In this document: piece after piece, positions 1-7,315 of the stretch | How positions within the stretch are numbered: position 1 is the stretch's first letter | Layout: every line of letters starts with the position of its first letter | Assembly: GCA_026981615.1 (NCBI GenBank) | Contig: JALSIH010000210.1 | Coordinates: 1-40,223, forward strand | Direction of reading: 5' to 3' | DNA from: Chitinophagales bacterium | Lineage (GTDB): Bacteria; Bacteroidota; Bacteroidia; Chitinophagales; S012-47 | Length of the DNA stretch: 40,223 bases | Position numbers and translations under genes: made by a program | Notes under the pieces: model-generated | What the model saw: only the letters and a program-made list of their open reading frames with translations | Databases searched by the model: none | What the model was told of the DNA's origin: nothing

Positions 1-95
1 AAGATTTTAAAATCTCTCCGAAAGGTAGCTTTGAAAGCAGTTAAGTTGTTTTGCTCGTCATCTACGTAGAGAATATGAATGTCTTTCAGATTCAT
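1..95 (-). CDS. response regulator receiver domain, 5' part only (runs off window start)
   Basis: The reverse complement from position 95 starts with ATG and encodes about 31 residues beginning MNLKDIHILYVDDEQNNL, then continues past the window edge. The hydrophobic strand followed by the acidic pair DDE is the start of a CheY-like receiver domain, in which the acidic pair binds Mg2+ for phosphotransfer. The segment closely resembles the N-terminus of the receiver-kinase hybrid encoded at 4170-5255 (DDE-NNL-FK-FRRD in both), so the two are probably paralogues. The phospho-acceptor Asp and any output domain lie outside the window. It is transcribed divergently from the ThiF operon across a 107-nt gap. 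The receiver assignment is strong; the full architecture is unknown. Confidence 0.8.
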   Translation of the reverse strand, partial: MNLKDIHILYVDDEQNNLTAFKATFRRDFKI

Positions 96-109
96 AATAA
101 TTAATATAA

Positions 110-199
110 GGTGGTAGAAATATACATTTGTATTGCTAAATTAGGAATTTGCTTGTAATGCTCATTTTCTAACTTTAAGGCTAAATTATAAATACCACC
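110..199. promoter_or_regulatory. divergent intergenic region with 7-bp inverted repeat and a -7 element
   Basis: The gap between the truncated receiver gene and the ThiF gene contains GGTGGTA at 110-116 and its exact inverse TACCACC at 193-199. It also contains TACATTTG at 123-130 on the plus strand, an exact match to the Bacteroidota -7 consensus TAnnTTTG. Transcription from it would start near 137 and leave a leader of about 65 nt before the ATG at 203. No convincing -33 TTTG was found. The inverted repeat could be a pair of operator half-sites shared by the divergent genes, but 7 bp can also arise by chance. Confidence 0.35.
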
Positions 200-202
200 C
201 GA

Positions 203-1306
203 ATGAATAGCAGCAAATGGAAGGCAAGGATTGAAAAAAATATACCGGACCATAAAAGCTACCGGCCCCGAATATTTCAAACGGACTCGGAAGAAGACAT
301 GCAGGCCCTTGAAGAGCTCCTGGACAGAAAGGATGACCTCATTGTCTATGACAGATACCGCCAACAGGTGAACGAGCTTATGAAACTGAGCCATCCGACC
401 CGCCAGTTGTCGGACGAAGAGCAGGAAGAACTCTTTCGCGGCTACCTTGACGGGAGGGCTGCCGAGGAACATGGAAACTGGGTCTATTATCCATGGAGTA
501 GGTCATTGGTACACCTTCTTGTGGAAAAAGATTTTATTGCCGTCCGGACGAATCGCAACAAGTACAAGATCACCGATGAAGAGCGGGAAATACTGAGCAG
601 GAAGAAAATCGGCATCATCGGCTTGTCGGTCGGGCAGTCGGCTGCGCTGACCATTGCCATGGAGAGACTCTGCGGTGAGCTGCGAATTGCCGACTTCGAT
701 ACGCTTGATTTGTCAAATCTGAACAGGCTGCGCTCCAATGTATACTCTCTTGGACAAGAGAAGACCATCATGGCCGCCCGCGAGATAGCCGAGCTCGATC
801 CCTACCTGAGGGTAAATTGTTTTTTTGACGGGGTAACGGCTGAAAACATTGACTCTTTCCTTGAAGAAGGCGGGAAACTGGACTTGGTGGCCGATGAATG
901 TGACAGCATGCCGATCAAGTTTCAAATACGCTTTGCGGCACGTGAAAAAGGCATTCCGGTGGTAATGGATACCAGCGACAGGGGCTTGCTTGACATCGAG
1001 CGGTTTGATAAAGAGCCAAAACGTGCTATCTTTCATGGAAGAATAGATGAAGAGAATATAGATTATTCGAATATGATGATGATTTTGGATGCAATCCTGG
1101 ATTTGTCTCAGATATCGGACCGGGGTAAATTATCACTGAGTGAGGTGGGCAAAACTATCACCTCATGGCCCCAATTGGCCTCGTCAGTGATGCTGGGAGG
1201 AGCCACGGTGGCTACGGCTGCCCGAAAAATTTTGCTCGGAGAAGACGTGCCATCCGGAAGACATTATTTTGATGTAGGCAATGAACTAACCAAAAGCAAA
1301 AATTAA
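203..1306 (+). CDS. ThiF/HesA/MoeB-family (E1-like) adenylyltransferase-fold protein
   Basis: This is a 367-aa protein. Residues 1-130 form a mostly charged, helical N-terminal region. Residues 134-260 form a Rossmann-type E1-like domain: strand KKIGIIG, glycine turn GLSVG (140-144), ADFD (163-166) and SNLNR (171-175), matching the nucleotide-binding and D-x-D...NLNR signatures of ThiF/MoeB enzymes. ADECDSMP follows the next strand. Family members adenylate the C-terminus of ubiquitin-like proteins or a carboxylate. I see no paired CxxC zinc motif, so a canonical MoeB/ThiF role is unlikely; the layout recalls the ThiF half of Rv1355c-like proteins, but no nitroreductase domain is fused. The stop codon directly abuts the GTG of the next gene, giving strong operon coupling. 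Substrate unknown. Confidence 0.75.
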   Translation: MNSSKWKARIEKNIPDHKSYRPRIFQTDSEEDMQALEELLDRKDDLIVYDRYRQQVNELMKLSHPTRQLSDEEQEELFRGYLDGRAAEEHGNWVYYPWSRSLVHLLVEKDFIAVRTNRNKYKITDEEREILSRKKIGIIGLSVGQSAALTIAMERLCGELRIADFDTLDLSNLNRLRSNVYSLGQEKTIMAAREIAELDPYLRVNCFFDGVTAENIDSFLEEGGKLDLVADECDSMPIKFQIRFAAREKGIPVVMDTSDRGLLDIERFDKEPKRAIFHGRIDEENIDYSNMMMILDAILDLSQISDRGKLSLSEVGKTITSWPQLASSVMLGGATVATAARKILLGEDVPSGRHYFDVGNELTKSKN

Positions 1307-2014
1307 GTGAATTACAACAGTGTCAATAAGGTGAGGATCACAGCATTCCGGGCAACCGAGAATCCTGAGGCATGTGACAAATTCATAGAAGGCCACAGCA
1401 AGGTTTTGTCAAGCCACGGAGTGGATAAAGTGACCTCTTCAAACAACGATTGGAAGTACAATCCGGAGGCGTATGTGATCCTGATTGAGACGGGAGACGG
1501 AGAACGGGTGCTTGGAGGCTCGCGCGTGCATTGCCTCGGTGGCACCCAGCCGCTGCCTCTGGTGCCGGCCACCCGCGACCTGGACAAAAGCGTGATCGAT
1601 TATGTGGATCAACTGGGAGAAAAGGGAGTGGGTGAAATTTGTGGCCTGTGGAACTCTCTCGAAGTAGCCGGAATGGGTGTGGGAAGCATTTTCTCCATTC
1701 GTTGTGCGGTAGCCATCTTATCTCAACTGAATATTCAATATTCGCTGGCGCTTTGCTCGCCTTATACAGCTCGCCTTGCAGGCAACTATGGATTCAATAT
1801 CGAAGAAAGCCTCGGCAACAACGGCACCTTCTACTATCCCAAGCTCGACCTGCTGGCAACCATCGTAAGACTTGATGATGTGCATACCATTCCGGGGGGG
1901 AATGAGCACGAAATGAAAAGAATCTTTAACCTGAGGGAAAATCCGGTTCAAACAAAAGAAGAAAAGGGACGTAAGGGGGCTGAATTTATTATTGAGTATA
2001 ATTTGAAAATATGA
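1307..2014 (+). CDS. acyl-CoA N-acyltransferase (GNAT/autoinducer-synthase-like fold)
   Basis: This is a 235-aa protein starting at GTG immediately after the TAA of the ThiF gene, with no intervening base. Features seen: a strand with substrate-side basic residues (EAYVILIETGDGERVLGGSR, 54-73), then GVGEICGLWNSLEVAGMGVG (107-126), where an acidic strand leads into a Gly-rich turn placed like the acyl-CoA/pantetheine loop of GNAT proteins, and a late YTARLAGNYGF segment (153-163) typical of the fold's C-terminal half. This layout resembles N-acyl amino acid synthases and LuxI-like enzymes more than small acetyltransferases, but that is inference. It has no signal peptide, so it is cytoplasmic. 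It overlaps the downstream sensor kinase by 4 nt (ATGA). The GNAT-superfamily call is moderately supported; donor and acceptor are unknown. Confidence 0.55.
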   Translation: MNYNSVNKVRITAFRATENPEACDKFIEGHSKVLSSHGVDKVTSSNNDWKYNPEAYVILIETGDGERVLGGSRVHCLGGTQPLPLVPATRDLDKSVIDYVDQLGEKGVGEICGLWNSLEVAGMGVGSIFSIRCAVAILSQLNIQYSLALCSPYTARLAGNYGFNIEESLGNNGTFYYPKLDLLATIVRLDDVHTIPGGNEHEMKRIFNLRENPVQTKEEKGRKGAEFIIEYNLKI

Positions 2015-4161
2015 GTTTCAAAAAGGCGACAGTTGCAGCATTTTTCCTGTTCACCACCATATCACTTTTCGCATCACAAAAAATACTGGAGTTTTCAGGT
2101 TCGCAGCCCGATTATGTGGGGACCTACCTGAACTACCATTTCTCTGTCAGAGAGAAGAGCTACTCCAATATTCAGGAATTCGGCAACTCACTGAGGCCGG
2201 TCAACTTTAGCGTGCCCAATTTCGGGCTGAAAGACTCTACGCTATGGGTATCTTTTACCATTCGCAGCGAGGACAGCAGTACCCCCTTTATCGTAGTTGA
2301 AAATCCGTGGCTCGACCGGGCCACCCTTTTTGAGGTGCTCCCTGACGGGTCGCTTCACCGGATGTATGATATCAGTGACCGGAGCTTCAATGAAAGAGTG
2401 ATCAAAACCACGGAAATTGTCTTTCCCCTTACCCTGCACAAAGGCGAAGAGCGGCAGTTTGTGATGCGTTTCGATTGCCTCGAGCAATTTATGCTGCCCG
2501 TCAAGCTCGAGTCGCAGAATACCTTCCTGATCTATAAATCGAATACCAATCTTTTTGCGGGATTTTATTACGGACTGATTCTCGTAATGATCCTCTACAA
2601 TATTTTTATCTACATATCGGTTCGCGACAACAATTATCTGCTCTACGTACTGAGCATTGCGGCCATCGGACTGACGCAGTTTACGCTCGATGGCTATGGT
2701 TTCAAATTCCTCTGGCCGGGAAGCGAGTGGATGGCAGATAAATCGATCAATCTCATGGGCATATTTTCGGGAATTACCACCGTAGTTTTCTCCCAGAGTT
2801 TCCTGAAAATAAAACGCTATTACAAGCCCATGTACTGGGTCTTTAACGGCTATATCGGCCTCTACCTTGTCAGCTTCATTGTGCTGCTGATGAATATGAC
2901 CAGCCTCAGCTACAAGATCATCAGTTTCAATGCGGGCTCTTCGTTTCTGCTCATTATTGTGGCGGCATTGATACTCCGGAAGGGATACCGTCCCGCCAAG
3001 TTTTACCTCATTGCATTGACCCTCTTCCTGCTCGGGGTCATGATCTTCGTATTCAAAGACCTCAACTATCTGCCCTACAACCTTTGGACGGTCAACTCCG
3101 TGAAGATCGGTTCGGCATTTGAAGTGGTGCTCCTTTCCTTTGCCCTGGCCGACCGCATCAATACCCTGAAGCGGGAACGGGAAGAATCGCGGCTGAAAGC
3201 CATCGAAGTGCTCAAGGAAAATGAGCGCATTGTCCGCGAACAGAACATCCTCCTCGAACAAAAGGTGAAGGAAAGAACCAAAGACCTCGAAAAAGCAAAC
3301 GATGAGCTGGCCAAAACGCTGAAAAACCTGACCGATGCACAAACCCAACTGGTCGAGTCGGAGAAAATGGCCTCCCTCGGTCAGCTCACAGCCGGTGTGG
3401 CCCACGAAATCAACAACCCGATCAACTTTGTGACAAGCAATATCAATCCGCTGAAAATGGATATCCAGGACCTTGTCGAAGTACTCGGAAAATACGATGC
3501 CCTCATTGAGGAAGAAGGAGAGCTGCGTGAGAAACTGATCGAAATTCAGAAATACAAGAAAGACATTGACTTTGAATATTCGCTGGAAGAAATTGACTCG
3601 TTGCTGACCGGAATTGAGGAAGGTGCCAAGCGAACAGCCAACATTGTCAAGGGATTGAAAAACTTCAGCCGCATGGATGAAGAGGGGTATAAGCATCACA
3701 ACCTGGAAGAAGGACTGGATTCGACCCTTATTATCCTGAACAATGCACTGAAAAATAAAATCAAGCTTGTGAAGGACTACGGGGGCATTCCAAAAGTGGA
3801 ATGCCGGGGCGACAAGATCAATCAGATATTTATGAATATCATCTCCAATGCCATTCAGGCCATAGAGATGAAAGAAGAAATGACGGATCATGAAACGATT
3901 ACGATTACAACTCGTAGAGAAGGGCCTGACATGGTTTCCATATCCATAAAAGACACGGGCATGGGCATGAGCGAAGAGGTGAAATCCAAGATTTTTGAGC
4001 CTTTCTTCACGACAAAGCCGGTGGGCCAGGGTACGGGTCTGGGAATGGCCATCGTATTTGGCATACTCGAAGACCACGGGGGGGATATCATTGTAAACTC
4101 TGAACTTGGTGTAGGCACCGAGTTCGTAATAAAACTACCAGTAGATCACTACACTTCTTAA
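2011..4161 (+). CDS. 7TMR-DISM sensor histidine kinase
   Basis: This is a 716-aa membrane sensor kinase. A signal peptide (about 1-22, ending LFASQ) precedes an extracytoplasmic 7TMR-DISM extracellular type 2-like beta domain (about 25-165), followed by about seven membrane segments (about 180-385). A coiled coil (385-450) links to the phospho-acceptor H-box SLGQLTAGVAHEINNP with His465. The ATPase domain shows an N-box (NQIFMNIISNAIQAIE), G1 (DTGMGM), F-box (FEPFFTTKP) and G2 (GQGTGLGM). The DISM extracellular domain is thought to bind small ligands, often carbohydrate-like. It overlaps the upstream acyltransferase by 4 nt and is followed 8 nt later by a receiver-kinase hybrid and then a lone receiver, so signal input and output lie in one operon with two putative metabolic enzymes. 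Confidence 0.93.
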   Translation: MSFKKATVAAFFLFTTISLFASQKILEFSGSQPDYVGTYLNYHFSVREKSYSNIQEFGNSLRPVNFSVPNFGLKDSTLWVSFTIRSEDSSTPFIVVENPWLDRATLFEVLPDGSLHRMYDISDRSFNERVIKTTEIVFPLTLHKGEERQFVMRFDCLEQFMLPVKLESQNTFLIYKSNTNLFAGFYYGLILVMILYNIFIYISVRDNNYLLYVLSIAAIGLTQFTLDGYGFKFLWPGSEWMADKSINLMGIFSGITTVVFSQSFLKIKRYYKPMYWVFNGYIGLYLVSFIVLLMNMTSLSYKIISFNAGSSFLLIIVAALILRKGYRPAKFYLIALTLFLLGVMIFVFKDLNYLPYNLWTVNSVKIGSAFEVVLLSFALADRINTLKREREESRLKAIEVLKENERIVREQNILLEQKVKERTKDLEKANDELAKTLKNLTDAQTQLVESEKMASLGQLTAGVAHEINNPINFVTSNINPLKMDIQDLVEVLGKYDALIEEEGELREKLIEIQKYKKDIDFEYSLEEIDSLLTGIEEGAKRTANIVKGLKNFSRMDEEGYKHHNLEEGLDSTLIILNNALKNKIKLVKDYGGIPKVECRGDKINQIFMNIISNAIQAIEMKEEMTDHETITITTRREGPDMVSISIKDTGMGMSEEVKSKIFEPFFTTKPVGQGTGLGMAIVFGILEDHGGDIIVNSELGVGTEFVIKLPVDHYTS

Positions 4162-4169
4162 AAAATTAG

Positions 4170-5255
4170 ATGAGCAAAAACAGAATTGACGTACTCTTTC
4201 TGGATGACGAAGAAAACAACCTGATTTCATTCAAAAGTGCATTCAGAAGAGATTACAGAGTACACGTAGCACTAACTGCCCGGGAGGCGAGGGAAATTCT
4301 GGACCAAACCGAAATCCCCATTGTCATCTCCGATCAACGCATGCCCGACACTACGGGGGTGGAGTTTTTTCAAAGTATTATCGACACCTATCCCGATTGC
4401 ATTCGCATTCTGCTGACGGGTTATACGGATATCAAGGCGGTGGTCGATGCCATCAACAAGGGCCACGTTTATCGCTATCTGACAAAACCCTGGGATGAGC
4501 AGGAAATCCGCATTGCCATTGAGAACGGATTCAGCTACTACAATGCCAAAAAGGAATTGCGCGAGAAGAACCGGAAACTTCAGAAAACCAATGACGAGTT
4601 GAACCGCTTTGTGTACAGTGCTTCACACGACCTCAGGGCTCCGCTCACTTCCATCATGGGTGTGCTGAACCTCGCCCGTCTGGAGGTAGGCGATTTTGGC
4701 GATGATCCCTATCTCCCGCTGATCGACCGGAGTGTGAAGCGCCTGGATGAGTTTATCCAGAACATCATTGATTATTATCAGAATATCCGCTCGGACACCA
4801 TTCGAAATGAAGTCGATTTCAATACGGTGGTCAAAGGAATTATCGAAGACCTCGGCATGCTCTCGGGCAAGAATATTGACTTCCGGGTGAATATCAGCCA
4901 GTCGGGCTCTTTTCTGGGCGACTCTTTTCGTATCAAGACAGTACTCGTAAACATTATCTCGAATGCCATCAAATATCAGCGCCCCGAGGCCGATTCGCAG
5001 GTGGTTAGTATAGATATCGATGTATTAGCCGACAAGGCCATGATCCGCATATCGGACAATGGCATCGGCATTGAAGCCGAATATGTAGATAAAATTTTCG
5101 ACATGTTCTTCCGGGCCACACAAAAGAATTCAGGATCGGGGATCGGGCTTTTCATTGTCAAAGAAGCACTGGATAAAATGGGGGGTCAGATTGATGTGAA
5201 GTCAGCCGTAGGCGAAGGAACTACTTTCAGCATTGAAATCCCCAATCAGGTATGA
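4170..5255 (+). CDS. hybrid receiver-histidine kinase
   Basis: This is a 361-aa soluble protein. The N-terminal receiver (about 5-122) has the acidic pair D12-D13, phospho-acceptor Asp55 in IVISDQRMP and the conserved Lys in YLTKPWDE. A short coiled coil (128-147) leads to an H-box SASHDLRAPLTSIMG with His153, then an ATPase domain with an N-box (VLVNIISNAIKYQ), G1 (SDNGIGI), F-box (KIFDMFFRA) and G2 (GSGIGLFIVKEAL). It has no membrane segment. A receiver placed before a kinase suggests it takes phosphate from another kinase, plausibly the DISM kinase just upstream, and uses it to control its own kinase. Its N-terminus closely resembles the truncated receiver at 1-95. The next gene overlaps it by 4 nt. 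Confidence 0.92.
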   Translation: MSKNRIDVLFLDDEENNLISFKSAFRRDYRVHVALTAREAREILDQTEIPIVISDQRMPDTTGVEFFQSIIDTYPDCIRILLTGYTDIKAVVDAINKGHVYRYLTKPWDEQEIRIAIENGFSYYNAKKELREKNRKLQKTNDELNRFVYSASHDLRAPLTSIMGVLNLARLEVGDFGDDPYLPLIDRSVKRLDEFIQNIIDYYQNIRSDTIRNEVDFNTVVKGIIEDLGMLSGKNIDFRVNISQSGSFLGDSFRIKTVLVNIISNAIKYQRPEADSQVVSIDIDVLADKAMIRISDNGIGIEAEYVDKIFDMFFRATQKNSGSGIGLFIVKEALDKMGGQIDVKSAVGEGTTFSIEIPNQV

Positions 5256-5689
5256 ATGAGGAGATGAAAGTGATGCTGGTTGATGACAACGAGATTGACC
5301 TGTACCTGCACGAGAAAATGCTGAGTGTGGCGGGCATCTCAAATGATGTAACTCCTTTTCTTTCCGTAAAAGAAGCCATTCGCTTCCTGAGATCCAACGC
5401 ACGAAAGCCCGGGCTGCTGCCCGATCTCATCCTGCTTGATATCCAAATGCCGGGCTTGAACGGTTTTGACTTCCTCGACCGCTTTGAAACCCTTCCCCAG
5501 CCGGTCATTGATCAGGTGACTATTTTTATGGTTTCTTCCACTCTTGACAGGGGCGACCTTCACCGGGCCAGAAGAAGCCCCTTGGTAAGCAGAATTCTGC
5601 GCAAGCCGCTCAATCTGAAAGACCTCACTACGGCAGTTGACTATCTGCTCGAGGAAAGGGATGAGGAAGCCATGGGACGTTCGGACTAA
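5252..5689 (+). CDS. CheY/Rcp1-like single-domain response regulator
   Basis: This is a 145-aa protein consisting only of a receiver domain: acidic pair D11-D12 in MLVDDNE, phospho-acceptor Asp63 in LILLDIQMPGLNGFDF, Ser/Thr in FMVSST and the Lys in RILRKPL. It has no DNA-binding output, so it probably acts by protein contact or as a phosphotransfer intermediate. Its start overlaps the stop of the hybrid kinase by 4 nt (ATGA), making it the last gene of the five-gene signalling operon. Its 3' end overlaps by 4 nt the stop of the convergent gene at 5686-6258, which leaves no room for a terminator hairpin between the two. Confidence 0.92.
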   Translation: MNEEMKVMLVDDNEIDLYLHEKMLSVAGISNDVTPFLSVKEAIRFLRSNARKPGLLPDLILLDIQMPGLNGFDFLDRFETLPQPVIDQVTIFMVSSTLDRGDLHRARRSPLVSRILRKPLNLKDLTTAVDYLLEERDEEAMGRSD

Positions 5690-6258
5690 TCGAAGCGAGG
5701 CAATTCACGCACTTTCTTTTTTTTGGGCATGCGCTTGATGATTTCAAGCACCACATTTTCGTAGATAAGACTGAAGGGATTCATGAGGGTGGGCTTGACC
5801 GGATAAAAAGTGTCGGGCTTGTTGATGATGCCCGGGGGCATGTAGCCGAGAGGGTCCTGAACGGCTTCGGGCCGGTAAGCCAGAAAAGCCCTCCTGAAGC
5901 CCTGCACATTGGGCCATGGATAAATGACGGCCTCTTCAAGCATGACCGTATCTCTTCGCATTTCAATGACCGTTGACCACCGGAAACGGGAAAGTGTATC
6001 GGGCACGACCAGGAATACCGGCTCGTATCCGAGCGAGGAGAAAAGCAAGGTATCGCCCGGATGGGCTACAATGGAGAAAAAGCCATTCTCCTTGCCAGCC
6101 GTGCCATAAGCCGAGCCGATGAGCGAAACCGAAACAAAAGGTACCGTGACAAGGTGCGCCTCATCTACGATGATTCCCGACACCGAAATCAACGGCTGCC
6201 CGCTGGCCGGAAGCAGGAAAGACAGTGACAGGCAAATTGAGGCAATTAATTTTTTCAT
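5686..6258 (-). CDS. secreted carboxypeptidase-regulatory-like domain protein
   Basis: This is a 190-aa protein with a clear signal peptide (MKKLIASICLSLSFLLPASG, 1-20). Residues about 24-90 form a carboxypeptidase-D regulatory-like beta-sandwich (SGIIVDE...VPFVSVSLIGSAYGTAGKENGFF...GDTLLFSSLGYEP), the small domain that also opens many TonB-dependent outer-membrane receptors of Bacteroidota. Here no receptor barrel or plug follows; the rest (about 100-190) is a short Pro-rich stretch ending in the basic segment RMPKKKKVREL. It is probably a periplasmic or outer-membrane-associated protein of unknown role. It diverges from the LapA-domain gene (80-nt gap) and converges with the receiver gene. 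Confidence 0.75.
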   Translation of the reverse strand: MKKLIASICLSLSFLLPASGQPLISVSGIIVDEAHLVTVPFVSVSLIGSAYGTAGKENGFFSIVAHPGDTLLFSSLGYEPVFLVVPDTLSRFRWSTVIEMRRDTVMLEEAVIYPWPNVQGFRRAFLAYRPEAVQDPLGYMPPGIINKPDTFYPVKPTLMNPFSLIYENVVLEIIKRMPKKKKVRELPRFD

Positions 6259-6278
6259 TCAAGAAAAGTATTCGTAAC

Positions 6279-6288
6279 TACGTACGTA
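6279..6288. promoter_or_regulatory. 10-bp palindrome in divergent gap
   Basis: TACGTACGTA is a perfect 10-bp palindrome lying between the divergent genes at 5686-6258 and 6339-6668. It could be an operator, but there is no second copy and no independent support. Confidence 0.2.
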
Positions 6289-6338
6289 AACGCTTCATAT
6301 TTGATGCACGTGGCTTTTTTAATAAAAAAAGACAAGAG

Positions 6339-6668
6339 ATGACAGCACAAAAGCCAAAGAAAAGCAATCCGATACCAATAGTGCTCGCACTCGTCCTGGG
6401 TATTCTGGCTACCAGCCTTGTTTTTCAAAATAACAAAATTATAGAAATAAAGCTGTGGTTTTGGCAGATCAGGAGTTCCTTTGTACTGATTATGGGCATT
6501 GCTTTTTTGCTGGGGCTTCTGCTCGCATTGCTGCCAATGTGGGGGCGGCTGGCGCGCAGGAAAAGAGAACTGAAACAATGCAAAAAAGAAATGAATAAAC
6601 TGCAGGCACGGCTGAAAGAGCAGGCCGGAAGAAAAAAGGAGATGGAAACTCCGCCTAATACAGACTGA
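6339..6668 (+). CDS. LapA-domain (DUF1049) inner-membrane protein
   Basis: This is a 109-aa protein with two hydrophobic segments (about 13-30, IPIVLALVLGILATSLVF, and about 45-68, FVLIMGIAFLLGLLLALLPM) separated by NNKIIEIKLWFWQ, followed by a basic helical, probably coiled-coil cytoplasmic tail (RRKRELKQCKKEMNKLQARL). This matches the lipopolysaccharide assembly protein A domain pattern of two membrane helices plus a tail. Founding family members help control LPS assembly; the role of stand-alone Bacteroidota versions is not established. The ATG at 6339 was chosen because the open frame upstream of it is basic and lacks protein-like character. Its 3' end overlaps the convergent MiaE-like gene by 14 nt. 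Confidence 0.7.
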   Translation: MTAQKPKKSNPIPIVLALVLGILATSLVFQNNKIIEIKLWFWQIRSSFVLIMGIAFLLGLLLALLPMWGRLARRKRELKQCKKEMNKLQARLKEQAGRKKEMETPPNTD

Positions 6669-7239
6669 TCCTGGGGGCCATGGAGCGCATCACATTGTGC
6701 TCCACTTGCAGGAAGTATTTCACGCGATTCCTGATCTCTTCCGCTTTGAAATATTTTGCCGCCAGCTGAAGATATTGCTCCGAGTGCATCTTCTTCCGGG
6801 TGCTGATGCGTGAAAGCAGTGATTGCATCTTCTTTGTTTCAAGCTTGCTTATAAGCTGGTCATATCGCTCGGCAGCTCTCAACTCGAGCAGAGAGGCAAC
6901 AATAAATTTATCCAGCAGTCGCTCTCGGTGTTTGTGTCGGCATTTGTAGATCAGATTGATTGTATAGAGGTTCTTTTGTATTTCGCGGAGCATCTCTATT
7001 CCTTTCTTGTCAAAGTGCTCCAGGAGGGATTTGAAATTTTGAAGATTACCGATGGCAATGCCTACCAAACCAATCATGAGCTCCTTATATTTGGGATACT
7101 TTGAAGTGAATTGCATGGCCAGAGCCGAAGCTTTTCTTTCACAATCAGCGGCTTCGGTAAGAAACTTGTCCAGGTTGGCTGAATTGATATCCAGCCAGCC
7201 CGGGTGGGAAGGCTTAAGATGGGAAGTGTCCAGGTTCAT
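6655..7239 (-). CDS. MiaE-like ferritin-fold protein with a degraded diiron site
   Basis: This is a 194-aa all-helical protein that can be lined up by eye along its whole length with tRNA-(ms2io6A37) hydroxylase MiaE, a diiron enzyme: GWLD near the N-terminus, DCERKASALAM, a second helix ending HFDKKGI, SLLELRAAERY, and MHSEQYLQLA. Against the family's six expected iron ligands, Glu34 (DCER), Glu119 (LLEL) and His152 are kept, while the E-x2-H of helix 2 reads Asn65-x2-Asn68 and the Glu three residues before His152 is Lys149. Three of six ligands are therefore replaced, so hydroxylase activity is doubtful. The start at 7239 matches the family N-terminus; an in-frame ATG at 7272 would add 11 residues. 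It diverges from pdxH. Confidence 0.7.
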   Translation of the reverse strand: MNLDTSHLKPSHPGWLDINSANLDKFLTEAADCERKASALAMQFTSKYPKYKELMIGLVGIAIGNLQNFKSLLEHFDKKGIEMLREIQKNLYTINLIYKCRHKHRERLLDKFIVASLLELRAAERYDQLISKLETKKMQSLLSRISTRKKMHSEQYLQLAAKYFKAEEIRNRVKYFLQVEHNVMRSMAPRISLY

Positions 7240-7279
7240 TGCTGTTGTTTGAATAGGGAGATATACATTCAAGTTCGAA

Positions 7280-7315
7280 GTTATAAAAAATACATTTAAT
7301 ACGTTATAAAATACA
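7280..7315. promoter_or_regulatory. direct repeat and promoter-like element before pdxH
   Basis: GTTATAAAAAATACA (7280-7294) and GTTATAAAATACA (7303-7315) form a near-perfect direct repeat 23 nt apart, the second copy ending at the base before the pdxH ATG. Between them TACATTTA (7291-7298) differs by one base from TAnnTTTG. AT-rich sequence makes chance repeats fairly likely, so this is only a candidate control region for pdxH. Confidence 0.25.

Noticed and set aside
2242-4077. A 611-codon open frame on the minus strand opposite the DISM kinase
   Set aside because: It is His/Phe/Gln-rich with no recognisable domain and lies antiparallel to a kinase with every expected motif; it is a codon-bias shadow.
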